NCBI RefSeq assembly: GCF_000337495.1
Contig: NZ_AOIS01000051.1
Span: forward strand, 1-39,015
Source: Haloterrigena salina JCM 13891
Lineage (GTDB): Archaea > Halobacteriota > Halobacteria > Halobacteriales > Natrialbaceae
DNA length: 39,015 nt
Direction of reading: 5' to 3'
The notes beneath the pieces were generated by a model, which saw only the letters and a program-made list of their open reading frames with translations, was not told the DNA's origin and made no database searches. Position 1 is the stretch's first letter. Each line of letters opens with the position of its first letter. Positions 31,297 through 39,015 of this stretch are shown piece after piece. The position numbers were made by a program, and so were the translations under genes.

Positions 31297-31979
31297 CGGA
31301 GCAGGCTCAGCATGGTGTTTCTCACCCGGCGGGTGACGCCGCCGGCGGCCTGTCGGAAGCTGATGTGCCAGGGCGTCCGCTTGCCCTCGACGGTGGTACG
31401 GCCCTCGCGGATCGCCTCGAGGACGGCGTCGACGGAGCGTTCGTCGGCGTCGACGCGGGTGACGGCCTGGCCGACCATCTCGCTGATGTGGGCGTCGCTG
31501 CCGGCGGTCATGGGTAGGTCGTGGTCGCGGGCGAACCGTTCGGCCTGGCGGTTCGCGCGGCCGGTCAGGAGCCGGGAGTTGTAGACCTCGATGGCGTCTC
31601 CCCGGGCGAGGTCCTCGCGGGAGATGCGGGCCATCACGCCGTGGCGCGACTCCTGGAAGGGGTGTGGGATGACGGCCAGTCCGTCCTGTTCCCAGATCGC
31701 TTCGAGCGTCGATTCGTAGGAGAGTCCCGGCGGGACGGCCTCTTCGAGTCCGAAGCCCAGAATGTGACCGGCCTTGCTCGAGATCTCCATGCCGGGGATC
31801 CCGAGCAGCCCGTAGTCGGCGGCGCGTTCGGCGGCCTCGAGGCTCGCGTCGATCTCGTCGTGGTCGGTGACGGCGATCGCGTCCAACCCGACGGCGTCGG
31901 CCTGTTCGAGGATGAGTTCGACCGGATCGCGGCCGTCGTAGGACAGCGACGAGTGAGTGTGGAGTTCAACCGACAGCAC
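31293..31979 (-). CDS. PHP-domain metal-dependent phosphoesterase
   Basis: 228 residues, starting GTG (LSVELHTHSSLSYDGRD). PHP motifs in order: HTHSSLSYDG, AVTDHDEIDA, GMEISSKAGHILGFG, AVIPHPFQESRHG and MTAGSDAHISEMVG. Together these supply His, Asp and Glu ligands for a three-metal site. Relatives are TrpH/YciV-type phosphoesterases. It is the first gene of the pair with the AsnB-like gene. Confidence 0.88.
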   Translation of the reverse strand: MLSVELHTHSSLSYDGRDPVELILEQADAVGLDAIAVTDHDEIDASLEAAERAADYGLLGIPGMEISSKAGHILGFGLEEAVPPGLSYESTLEAIWEQDGLAVIPHPFQESRHGVMARISREDLARGDAIEVYNSRLLTGRANRQAERFARDHDLPMTAGSDAHISEMVGQAVTRVDADERSVDAVLEAIREGRTTVEGKRTPWHISFRQAAGGVTRRVRNTMLSLLR

Positions 31980-32142
31980 GTGTCTGTCTCGGCGTTAGGG
32001 TGGATCGATCAAAAACACCTCGGTCCGCACGGACGAGTCGCGCCGTCCGTGACGATCGACCGTGAGCGTGACCGGTTTCGTGAGTCTTCGTACGTAGAGA
32101 CACTGACGGAACCCATTCCGCTCGAGGCGTCACGACAGTATG

Positions 32143-32323
32143 GGTGGCGCGCGCTGGCAATTGGCCGAGCGATAGTGAGGCCAGTCGCTGAAATCGTTCG
32201 AGGTCTTCGCGAGTTTGCGAGCGAGCAGCTTGGAAGACGCCAAGCGTCTTCCAGTGGACGAGCGAACGGAGTGAGCGAGTCGGCTGGGGAGGCAGTGGAA
32301 CTCCCCGCTGCCACGGTAGCAGA
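32143..32323 (-). repeat. Dispersed intergenic repeat, copy C
   Basis: Minus orientation; outer end GGTGGCGCGCGCTG (32143-32156), the exact inverse of the copy D terminus. GGCCGAGCG and TAGTGAGG near the outer end match copy A. It also carries a 10-bp hairpin, TGGAAGACGC-CAA-GCGTCTTCCA (32231-32253), which copies A, B and D lack. It lies in the 628-bp gap between the PHP and UPF0179 genes. Confidence 0.8.
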
Positions 32324-32407
32324 ACGCTCGATAGCTCTGAATCACCCTACAGTTTCCAGATTGGCCGCTCTGCTCGAGACAATCGAACGAAAACGAGTAG
32401 ACGGCAT
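32324..32407. other. Central spacer between repeat copies C and D
   Basis: 84 bp of lower-GC sequence containing AATCGAACGAAAACGAG. No gene or hairpin recognised. It is the loop of the palindromic 395-bp unit formed by C and D. Confidence 0.5.
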
Positions 32408-32537
32408 CTGCTGGCAACAGGGAATTTGCCACTCCCTCCCCAACCGATTCACTCACTCGCAGGCTCGTTCGCTCATCCCTCGCACAGTTTCGACCTGCGC
32501 CTCACTCTCCGTTCGGCACAGGACAGCGCGCGCCACC
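32408..32537 (+). repeat. Dispersed intergenic repeat, copy D
   Basis: Begins CTGCTGGCAACAGGGAATT, continues CCTCCCCAACCGATTCACTC and CTCATCCCTCGCAC, and ends CAGCGCGCGCCACC (32524-32537). Opposite in orientation to copy C, so that C-D form an inverted pair. Confidence 0.8.
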
Positions 32538-32607
32538 GAACAACAGTGAGGGGTGGCGGAAAAGATCGGTCGCCGGACGCCGTCAAACCGACGAGACCAG
32601 CGCGTCG

Positions 32608-33054
32608 TCAGTCGTCGGTGTCCAGTTCGACTAGCTCGAGCGCGCGGTCGAGGTGGCAGACGTCGTGTGGCGGGTCGCCGAGGATCTCGCGGATGCGATA
32701 CTCCGTGTCGAACTCGGCCCCGTCGGGTTCGCAGTACTCGTGGCTGGGACACTCGACGTAGGGACAGGGGCCGGGGAGGCTGGTCTTGCTGCCGGCGAAG
32801 GCGCCCTTCGAGGTGATGTTCGCGCGCACGTCGGCGGGTTCGACTTCGACGGCGCGGACGCCCCCGTCGTGCATGGCGCACTCTAAGGTCTGGGCGTTCT
32901 CTCGGACGGACGTGATGCGGTACTTGGTGCCGGACTCGAGATTGAGACACTGACTGCGGTAGGGACAGCCGGCGCAGGCGTCGGCCTCGCCGTGGTATAC
33001 GAACTCGGTCCCCGGTTCGGCCAGCCGGGTTCCGACGAGCGTGACGGTCGACAT
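32608..33054 (-). CDS. UPF0179 family protein
   Basis: 148 residues from ATG 33054, decided by the TATA-like TCTTAAC at 33079-33085 (25-31 nt upstream); the frame is open to 33090. The Cys pattern is characteristic: CAGCPYRSQCLNLE, then LECAMHDGG, then CPYVECPSHEYCEP, and a last CHLD. That gives at least eight Cys, suggesting Zn or Fe-S binding. UPF0179 is conserved in archaea with unknown function. No operon partner is seen. Confidence 0.88.
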   Translation of the reverse strand: MSTVTLVGTRLAEPGTEFVYHGEADACAGCPYRSQCLNLESGTKYRITSVRENAQTLECAMHDGGVRAVEVEPADVRANITSKGAFAGSKTSLPGPCPYVECPSHEYCEPDGAEFDTEYRIREILGDPPHDVCHLDRALELVELDTDD

Positions 33055-33170
33055 AGCACTACGTAGTCGGCGGTAGCGGTTAAGACTCACGCGTTAGCGG
33101 TTCCGATGCCGGCGGAATCCGATCGTCGCTGACGGCCCGCCGCGGTCGATCGGTGAAACCTATCGCGCGT

Positions 33171-33617
33171 TCACTCTCTGGAAGCGGTCTCCGCGTCGTC
33201 CCCGCCCGTCAGCTCGTCCAGCCGCTCGAAGTACGTCTCGCGCGGGACCTGGTAGAGACCCCGATAGTCGATCTCGCCGTCGTCGAACGCTCGAGCGAGT
33301 TCGCCGACTCGCTCGAGGCCCGCCTCCCGCGTCGCGAACCGTTCAGTGTCGGCCGAGACGTCGGGCTCGAGGTAGAGGGTGACGTACCAGTCCTCGTCGT
33401 CGGCCGTACTGGTAGGGTTGGTTCCGGGGCGACGCGTCCGCTTCCCGTGTGTCAGGTAGAGCGTAGGGAGACAGGCCGCCGGGAACGCGTCGCCGTCGAA
33501 GACGTCCGGCCGGTAGGCGAGCACGAGTCGGCCGTCCTCGCTCCGGTTCCAGACGTCCCACCCGTCCGGAAGCGGCGATAGCGCGTCGGAATCGGCGTCG
33601 ACAGCCGGATCGGTCAT
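33171..33617 (-). CDS. DUF5820-like haloarchaeal protein
   Basis: 148 residues from ATG 33617 (MTDPAVDADSDALS). Core: LPDGWDVWNRSEDGRLVLAY, then RPDVFDGDAFPAACLPTLYL, then WYVTLYLEPDV and YRGLYQVPRETYFERLDEL. The resemblance to DUF5820 is from memory of the family, not from a search. There is no signal, membrane helix or Cys cluster (a single Cys). Cytosolic, function unknown. Divergent from the PrkA operon. Confidence 0.7.
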   Translation of the reverse strand: MTDPAVDADSDALSPLPDGWDVWNRSEDGRLVLAYRPDVFDGDAFPAACLPTLYLTHGKRTRRPGTNPTSTADDEDWYVTLYLEPDVSADTERFATREAGLERVGELARAFDDGEIDYRGLYQVPRETYFERLDELTGGDDAETASRE

Positions 33618-34246
33618 AGGCGAGGCTACGGACGGCACTCATAAAGCCTCGTCGTCGGACGCCGATTCGGCGGCGATCACCCAGAGTTCGTGTGGATTCG
33701 GCGACAGGAACGTGTCGCGCGAGCCGCGCGACCAGCGCGCGCGAGCGCGACTGGCCATTGCTGGCCGGTGGTTTATGCCGCTGACCTTCGAAGATGTGGT
33801 GTGGTATTGAGTATCGTAATACGGTGCTGGTAGAATTTGCCTGTAATAAAGTCCCGGTAAATACCTTTTGGGGCCAAGGCTAAGTAGCTGGATTACTCAC
33901 TCATTAAATACTATCGGTATCCGTTCGCCGGGCCGATCCACTCCGCGCCCGTCCCCGGCGCACCGTTGCCCGAGTCCCCGACGCGCTCGATGCGCAACGG
34001 AGAGTGGTACACGATCACTCATGACACGACAGACCGCCGCCCGCCGCCGTTCGGTCCGTTCCGGGAGCGCCCCGCTCTCGGAGCGACGCGACGGCGGTAG
34101 CGACGTCGTGCTGTCGGGTGACGCGGTTCGACGGATTCCGACGGTTCGGCCACGACGCCACGGCTGGTCGAACGACGTCCGCGCGACTGACGGTCCGTGT
34201 GACAACGGACGCTGCAGACGGGGGACCCGTAACTGGCAATGATACC
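33618..34246. promoter_or_regulatory. Long region upstream of the PrkA operon
   Basis: 629 bp with no convincing gene. An AT-rich island at about 33795-33915 holds GTATTGAGTATCGTAATAC (ends inverted), GGTAAATACC and CATTAAATACT, any of which could be the TATA element. Transcription from there would leave a leader of about 300 nt. Within that leader CCGTTGC (33963-33969) and GCAACGG (33994-34000) can pair around a 24-nt loop. A 73-codon Arg-rich frame (34021-34242) shows no protein-like features. Confidence 0.45.
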
Positions 34247-36319
34247 ATGACCGGTGACATCGAGACACTCGAGACGCTCAGCACGGATTACAAGGAATCG
34301 ATGCCCGCAGACCTGCGGGAGACCAAGTCCTTCGACTGGTACCTAGAAGAGTGCTACGAGGACCCGAAGATCACCCGCAACGCCCACCAGCGCGTCGCGG
34401 ACATGTTCGACTACTACGGGACGACCTACGACGAGACCGAGGGCGTCGTCGAGTACCTCCTCGCGAGCGAGGACCCGCTGAACGACGGTGAGAACACCTT
34501 CTACGGCCGGGTGATCCACCAGTCGATCCACGAGTTCGTGAACAAGGTCAAGTCGGGCGCCCGACGGCTCGGCCCCGAGCGGCGTATCAAGCTGCTGCTC
34601 GGCCCGGTCGGCTCCGGGAAGTCCCACTTCGACAAACAGGTCCGCAAGTACTTCGAGGACTACACGCTCCGCGAGGAGGGCCGGATGTACACGTTCCGGT
34701 GGACCAACCTCTGTGACGTCATCCAGGATCAGGACCCCGCTGACGACACCGTCCGATCCCCGATGAACCAGGACCCGCTCGTCTTGTTGCCCCTAGAGCA
34801 GCGCCAGCGCGTCATCGACGACTTAAACGAGAATCTCGACGCGCCCTACACCATCCAGAACGAGCAGGCGCTGGATCCGGAGAGCGAGTTCTACATGGAC
34901 AAGCTGCTGGCCTACTACGACGACGACCTCCAGCAGGTCTTAGAGAACCACGTCGAGATCGTCCGGTTCGTCGCCGACGAGAACAAGCGCCAGGGACTGG
35001 AGACCTTCGAGCCCAAGGACAAGAAGAACCAGGACGAGACGGAGCTAACCGGCGACGTCAACTACTCGAAGATCGCCATCTACGGCGAGTCGGACCCGCG
35101 CGCGTTCGACTACTCGGGGGCGTTCTGTAACGCCAACCGCGGCATCTTCTCCGGCGAGGAACTGCTAAAACTCCAGCGGGAGTTCCTCTACGACTTCCTG
35201 CACGCGACTCAGGAGCAGACGATCAAGCCGAAGAACAACCCGCGGATCGACATCGACCAGGTGATCGTCGGGCGGACGAACATGCCCGAGTACAAGGACA
35301 AGAAGGGCGACGAGAAGATGGAGGCCTTCAACGACCGCACCAAGCGGATCGACTTCCCGTACGTCCTCTCCTACGAGGACGAGGCCGAGATCTACAACAA
35401 GATGCTCAGCAACGCCGACGTCCCCGACATCAACGTCGAGCCCCACACGCTCGAGATGGCGGGGCTGTTCGGCGTCCTCACGCGCATCGAGGAGCCCGAC
35501 ACCGAGACGATCGATCTGCTCTCGAAGGCCAAGGCCTACAACGGCGAGATCGACGAGGGCGACGACATCGACGTCAAGAAGCTCCGCGAAGAGGCCGAAC
35601 AGAAGGCCGAGATCGGCGAGGGCATGGTCGGCGTCTCGCCCCGGTTCATCGGCGACGAGATCGCCGAGGCCATCATGGACTCGAAACACCGCCAGCGCGG
35701 GTTCCTCTCGCCGCTGACGGTGTTCAACTTCTTCGAGGAGAACCTCGAACACCACGGCTCCATCCCCGAGGACAACTTCGAGAAGTACTACCGCTACCTC
35801 GAGACGGTCCGCGAGGAGTACAAGGAGCGGGCCATCGAGGACGTCCGCCACGCGCTGGCCTACGACATCGACGAGATCCAGCGCCAGGGCGAGAAGTACA
35901 TGGACCACGTGATGGCCTACATCGACGACGACACCATCGAGGACGACCTCACGGGCCGCGAGCAGGAGCCCGACGAGACGTTCCTCCGCAGCGTCGAGGA
36001 GAAACTCGACATCCCCGAGGACCGCAAGGAGGACTTCCGCCAGGAGGTCTCCAACTGGGTCTCCCGCCGGGCCCGCGAGGGCGAGGCGTTCAATCCGCAG
36101 GACAACGAGCGCCTGCGCCGCGCCTTAGAGCGCAAACTCTGGGAGGACAAGAAGCACAACATCAACTTCTCCGCGCTGGTCAGCGCCAACGAGTTTGACG
36201 ACGACGAGCGCTCCGCGTGGATCGACGCCCTGATGGAACAGGGCTACTCCGAGGCGGGCGCCAAGGAAGTCCTGGAGTTCGCCGGCGCGGAGGTCGCCAA
36301 AGCGGAGATGGACGACTAA
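34247..36319 (+). CDS. prkA: PrkA-type serine protein kinase 1
   Basis: 690 residues from ATG 34247; the frame is open to 34118, but the extra residues are low-complexity and unlike PrkA. The N-terminal AAA+ domain has Walker A in LLLGPVGSGKSHFDKQVRKY (119-126) and later SGAFCNANRGIFSGEEL, typical of PrkA. The C-terminal half carries the kinase-like region (FNFFEENLEHHG, RHALAYDIDEIQRQGEKYM). Family role: stress and stationary-phase signalling together with YeaH and SpoVR/YcgB (E. coli YeaG-YeaH). First gene of the operon prkA1-prkA2-yeaH. Confidence 0.93.
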   Translation: MTGDIETLETLSTDYKESMPADLRETKSFDWYLEECYEDPKITRNAHQRVADMFDYYGTTYDETEGVVEYLLASEDPLNDGENTFYGRVIHQSIHEFVNKVKSGARRLGPERRIKLLLGPVGSGKSHFDKQVRKYFEDYTLREEGRMYTFRWTNLCDVIQDQDPADDTVRSPMNQDPLVLLPLEQRQRVIDDLNENLDAPYTIQNEQALDPESEFYMDKLLAYYDDDLQQVLENHVEIVRFVADENKRQGLETFEPKDKKNQDETELTGDVNYSKIAIYGESDPRAFDYSGAFCNANRGIFSGEELLKLQREFLYDFLHATQEQTIKPKNNPRIDIDQVIVGRTNMPEYKDKKGDEKMEAFNDRTKRIDFPYVLSYEDEAEIYNKMLSNADVPDINVEPHTLEMAGLFGVLTRIEEPDTETIDLLSKAKAYNGEIDEGDDIDVKKLREEAEQKAEIGEGMVGVSPRFIGDEIAEAIMDSKHRQRGFLSPLTVFNFFEENLEHHGSIPEDNFEKYYRYLETVREEYKERAIEDVRHALAYDIDEIQRQGEKYMDHVMAYIDDDTIEDDLTGREQEPDETFLRSVEEKLDIPEDRKEDFRQEVSNWVSRRAREGEAFNPQDNERLRRALERKLWEDKKHNINFSALVSANEFDDDERSAWIDALMEQGYSEAGAKEVLEFAGAEVAKAEMDD

Positions 36320-36343
36320 CATGATCGGGGTCGACTAACATGA
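36314..36343 (+). promoter_or_regulatory. Direct repeat with a 5-codon frame between the kinase genes
   Basis: GACTAACATGA occurs at 36314-36324 and again at 36333-36343, each spanning a stop codon and the next ATG. The first ATG (36321) opens a frame of five codons, MIGVD, whose stop at 36336-36338 is followed one base later by the prkA2 ATG at 36340. This may be a stepping stone for translational re-initiation, or simply a small duplication. Confidence 0.45.
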
Positions 36344-38628
36344 CGGGCGACGACTACGTCACCGAGGCCGATCGGACCTTAGAGGAGACCTACGAGGAGC
36401 CGATGGCCCTCGCGACCTACGTCGATCGGATCTTCGAGAACCCGACGATCGCCTCTCACGCCTCGAAGTACCTGCTCGAGGCGATCGAGGCCGCCGGCAC
36501 CCGAACGGTCGTCGAGGAGGGCGAGGAGAAGGAGCGCTACCGCTTCTTCGACGATCCGCACAACGACGGCGAACACGCGATCCTCGGTAACACCGAGGTC
36601 TTAAACGGGTTCGTCGACGACCTCCGCTCGATCGCGGCGGGCCGGGCGAAAGACGAGAAGATCATCTGGTTCGAGGGGCCCACGGCAACGGGCAAGTCCG
36701 AACTCAAGCGCTGTCTGGTCAACGGGCTGCGCGAGTACTCGAAGACGCCGGCGGGACGCCGGTACACGGTCGAGTGGAACGTCACGACCGCCGAGTCCGA
36801 CGACCGCGGCCTGAGCTACGGCAGCGGGGATCCGACCGCGACGGACGACCAGCACTGGTACGAGAGCCCCGTCCAGACCCACCCGCTGTCGGTGTTCCCG
36901 CAGGACGTCCGCGAGCGGTTGCTCGAGGACTTGAACGCCGAACTCGACGACCACGTCCCCGTCCAGGTCGACGCGGAGCTCGACCCCTTCTCCCGGGAGG
37001 CCTATGACTTCTTGGAGGAGCGCTACCGCCGGGCCGGCGAGGAGGAACTGTTCTCGGCGATCACGGACGACGACCACCTGCGCGTGAAGAACTACGTCGT
37101 CGATATCGGCCAGGGCGTCGGCGTCCTCCACTCGGAGGACGAGGGTCGACCCAAGGAACGGCTCGTCGGCTCCTGGATGCACGGCATGCTTCAGGAACTC
37201 GACTCACGCGGGCGCAAGAACCCGCAGGCCTTCAGCTACGACGGCGTGCTCTCGCAGGGCAACGGCGTCCTCACGATCGTCGAGGACGCGGCCCAACACG
37301 CCGACCTCCTGCAGAAGCTGCTGAACGTCCCCGACGAGCAGTCCGTCAAGCTGGACAAGGGGATCGGGATGGACGTCGACTCCCAGCTGCTGATCATCTC
37401 GAACCCCGACCTCGAGGCTCAGCTCAACCAGCACTCCGACCGCAACGGCATGGATCCCCTGAAAGCCCTCAAACGCCGGCTGGACAAACACCAGTTCGGC
37501 TACCTGACGAACCTCTCGCTGGAGTGTGAACTGATCCGGCGCGAACTGACCAACGAGACCTCGGTCTGGGAGGCCGAGAGCTACGACGAACTCGAGGATC
37601 GCATCCGCGAGCCGGTGTCGGTGACGATCAGGGATCAGGACGGCGAGACGCACACGCGGGAGTTCGCGCCCCACGCGATCGAGGCGGCCGGCCTGTACGC
37701 GGTCGTCACGCGCCTCGACGAGGAGAACCTTCCCAACGGACTGGACCTCGTCGACAAGGCCCTAATCTACGACCAGGGCTACCTCCAAGAGGGCGACGCC
37801 CGCCGCGAGAAGGACGACTTCGACTTCGACGGCGAGGCCCACGACGGCGAACACGGCATCCCGGTGACCTACACGCGGGACACCCTCGCCGAACTGCTCC
37901 AGGCCGAGCGGGACCGCCACCACCCCGACCTGCCGGTCGAGAACGTCGTCATGCCACGGGACGTCCTGAACGCGATGGCCGAAGGGCTGGCCGACGCCCC
38001 TGTCTTCTCGACGGGCGAGCGCTCGGAGTTCGAGAACCGAATTGTGCCCGTGAAGAACTATCTGTTCGACCAGCAGGAATCGGACGTCATCGAGGCGATC
38101 ATGCACGACAAGCGGGTCGACGAGGAGACCGTCGCTGAGTACGTCGAACACGTCTACGCCTGGGAGACCGAGGAGCCGCTGTACAACGACCGCGGCGAGC
38201 GCGTCGAGCCGGATCCGCTGAAGATGAAGCTCTTCGAGATCGAACACCTCGGCCGGTTCTCCGAGGGCGAGTACGAGGGCAACCTCCCCCGCGAGAGCGT
38301 CCGGAACTTCCGCCGCGAGAAGGTGATCACCTCGCTGAACCGCCACGCGTGGGAACACCGCAACGAGGACTTCTCGGTCGAGGACGTCGACCTCACCGCG
38401 ATCCCGGTGATCAAGACCGTCCTCGAGAGCCACGACTGGGAGGACGTCCAGCGGACCTTCGAGGACTTCGATCCGCGCCAGTGGGACGATCCGCCCAGCG
38501 GCACGCAGACGGCGTCGGTCAAGGAGCGAACGATCGAGACTTTGGTCTCCCTCTTCGACTACTCGGAGGCCTCGGCCGAGCTAACCAGCCGACACGTCAT
38601 GGGACAGGTGAGTTACAGATGGGACTGA
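36340..38628 (+). CDS. PrkA-type serine protein kinase 2
   Basis: 762 residues, same architecture as the upstream kinase but strongly diverged. The Walker A is [20 protein letters not shown] (113-120). Then [10 protein letters not shown], and [20 protein letters not shown] followed by [10 protein letters not shown], the AAA+ sensor region. [17 protein letters not shown] corresponds to AGLFGVLTRIEEPD of PrkA1. It is longer mainly through insertions before and within the kinase-like part. A tandem PrkA pair suggests hetero-oligomers or kinases with different inputs. It overlaps yeaH by 10 nt. Confidence 0.9.
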   Translation: MTGDDYVTEADRTLEETYEEPMALATYVDRIFENPTIASHASKYLLEAIEAAGTRTVVEEGEEKERYRFFDDPHNDGEHAILGNTEVLNGFVDDLRSIAAGRAKDEKIIWFEGPTATGKSELKRCLVNGLREYSKTPAGRRYTVEWNVTTAESDDRGLSYGSGDPTATDDQHWYESPVQTHPLSVFPQDVRERLLEDLNAELDDHVPVQVDAELDPFSREAYDFLEERYRRAGEEELFSAITDDDHLRVKNYVVDIGQGVGVLHSEDEGRPKERLVGSWMHGMLQELDSRGRKNPQAFSYDGVLSQGNGVLTIVEDAAQHADLLQKLLNVPDEQSVKLDKGIGMDVDSQLLIISNPDLEAQLNQHSDRNGMDPLKALKRRLDKHQFGYLTNLSLECELIRRELTNETSVWEAESYDELEDRIREPVSVTIRDQDGETHTREFAPHAIEAAGLYAVVTRLDEENLPNGLDLVDKALIYDQGYLQEGDARREKDDFDFDGEAHDGEHGIPVTYTRDTLAELLQAERDRHHPDLPVENVVMPRDVLNAMAEGLADAPVFSTGERSEFENRIVPVKNYLFDQQESDVIEAIMHDKRVDEETVAEYVEHVYAWETEEPLYNDRGERVEPDPLKMKLFEIEHLGRFSEGEYEGNLPRESVRNFRREKVITSLNRHAWEHRNEDFSVEDVDLTAIPVIKTVLESHDWEDVQRTFEDFDPRQWDDPPSGTQTASVKERTIETLVSLFDYSEASAELTSRHVMGQVSYRWD
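38607..38611 (+). promoter_or_regulatory. Ribosome binding site of yeaH
   Basis: GGTGA 7 nt before the ATG at 38619, inside the end of prkA2; it fixes the yeaH start. Confidence 0.5.
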
Positions 38629-39015
38629 AAGACGACCTCGAGCGATTCCGCGAAGTGGGCGAACAACGCCGCGAGGATCTGGCCGACTTCATCCAGTACG
38701 GCGATCTGAGCGGCGGCGGCCGCAGTGACATCCAGATCCCGGTCAAGATCGTCTCGCTACCCGAGTTCGAGTACGACCAGCGGGATAAGGGCGGCGTCGG
38801 TCAGGGCGAGGACGGCACGCCCCAGCCCGGCCAGCCGGTCGGCCAGCCCCAACCCCAGCCGGGCGACGACGACGGCGAGGACGGCGAACCCGGCGAGGAG
38901 GGCGGCGACCACGAGTACTACGAGATGGACCCCGAGGAGTTCGCCGAGGAACTCGACGAGGAACTCGGCCTCGATCTGGATCCGAAGGGGAAGAAGGTCG
39001 TCGAGGAGAAGGAAG
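38619..39015 (+). CDS. YeaH/YhbH (DUF444) family protein, 3' end outside window
   Basis: Only the first 132 codons are present. [20 protein letters not shown], then [19 protein letters not shown] and GGVGQGEDG match the conserved N-terminus of the YeaH/YhbH DUF444 family, whose later part is a VWA-like domain. A Pro/Gln/Gly and Asp/Glu/Gly low-complexity linker follows ([19 protein letters not shown]). Its partners in other genomes are PrkA upstream and SpoVR/YcgB downstream, so a spoVR gene probably follows beyond position 39015. Confidence 0.88.
   Translation, partial: MGLKDDLERFREVGEQRREDLADFIQYGDLSGGGRSDIQIPVKIVSLPEFEYDQRDKGGVGQGEDGTPQPGQPVGQPQPQPGDDDGEDGEPGEEGGDHEYYEMDPEEFAEELDEELGLDLDPKGKKVVEEKE

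Noticed and set aside
1842..32537. The four dispersed repeat copies as a CRISPR array or rRNA fragments
   Set aside because: They are single, widely spaced, in both orientations, and have no regular spacers or rRNA core sequences.
31521..32549. 342-codon plus-strand frame running from the PHP gene through repeats C and D
   Set aside because: It starts antisense to the PHP gene and crosses non-coding repeats; no coherent protein features.
34021..34242. 73-codon Arg-rich frame in the prkA leader
   Set aside because: Composition unlike the acidic haloarchaeal proteome, no promoter directly upstream, and no domain.
34118..34246. N-terminal extension of PrkA1
   Set aside because: 43 low-complexity residues unlike any PrkA; ATG 34247 gives the family N-terminus.

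Overview
This is haloarchaeal DNA, most like the Natrinema/Haloterrigena branch of Halobacteria. The reasons are very high GC with strongly G/C third codon positions, acidic proteins rich in Asp and Glu, Tat signal peptides and Tat lipoboxes on exported proteins, leaderless genes with a TATA-like box about 25-30 nt before the start codon, and families typical of haloarchaea (amphi-Trp, UPF0179, HTH-10 regulators, GatCA, a PrkA pair). The genus is an inference. No rRNA, tRNA, CRISPR array, intact insertion sequence or origin was recognised. The first 36 bases are sequencing-library adapter, so position 1 is a contig end.

Layout. 37-14514 holds a dispersed menaquinone set: menD (5'-truncated by the contig end), menB, and a tight menA-menC-menE operon. 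Among them lie a membrane-anchored J-domain protein, a Tat-exported beta-helix protein, a polytopic membrane protein, and a three-gene envelope module: a DyP-peroxidase-like lipoprotein, a P19/Tp34-like metal-binding lipoprotein and a cohesin-like anchored protein. I read that module as a candidate iron/haem acquisition system. 14557-22047 is mixed housekeeping: BCCT osmolyte transporter, NRDE protein, HTH regulator, formate/nitrite-type channel, gatC-gatA, a 41-residue zinc-finger protein and an epoxide-hydrolase-like enzyme.

22072-28497 is the most interesting part. Three DUF2249 genes and a cupin gene each carry a CGAAC-N2-GTTCG-type palindrome 39-41 nt before the start codon. A cysteine-poor HTH-10 regulator lies among them with the same palindrome against its own start. 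Next to it is an operon for a 16-cysteine ferredoxin subunit, an NrfD/PsrC membrane subunit and two near-identical two-helix membrane proteins, with no catalytic subunit in the window. This looks like a redox- or NO-responsive respiratory module with its local regulon.

28631-33617 holds an Mrp/NBP35 Fe-S carrier, an amphi-Trp protein, an overlapping PHP-phosphoesterase/AsnB-like pair, UPF0179 and a DUF5820-like protein. 34247-39015 is the start of a PrkA-PrkA-YeaH stress-kinase operon, cut by the window end.

Four copies of a dispersed, non-coding, hairpin-rich repeat occupy the larger intergenic gaps (1842-2055, 7240-7392, 32143-32323, 32408-32537). The last two are arranged head to head as a 395-bp palindromic unit with perfect 14-bp terminal inverted repeats.
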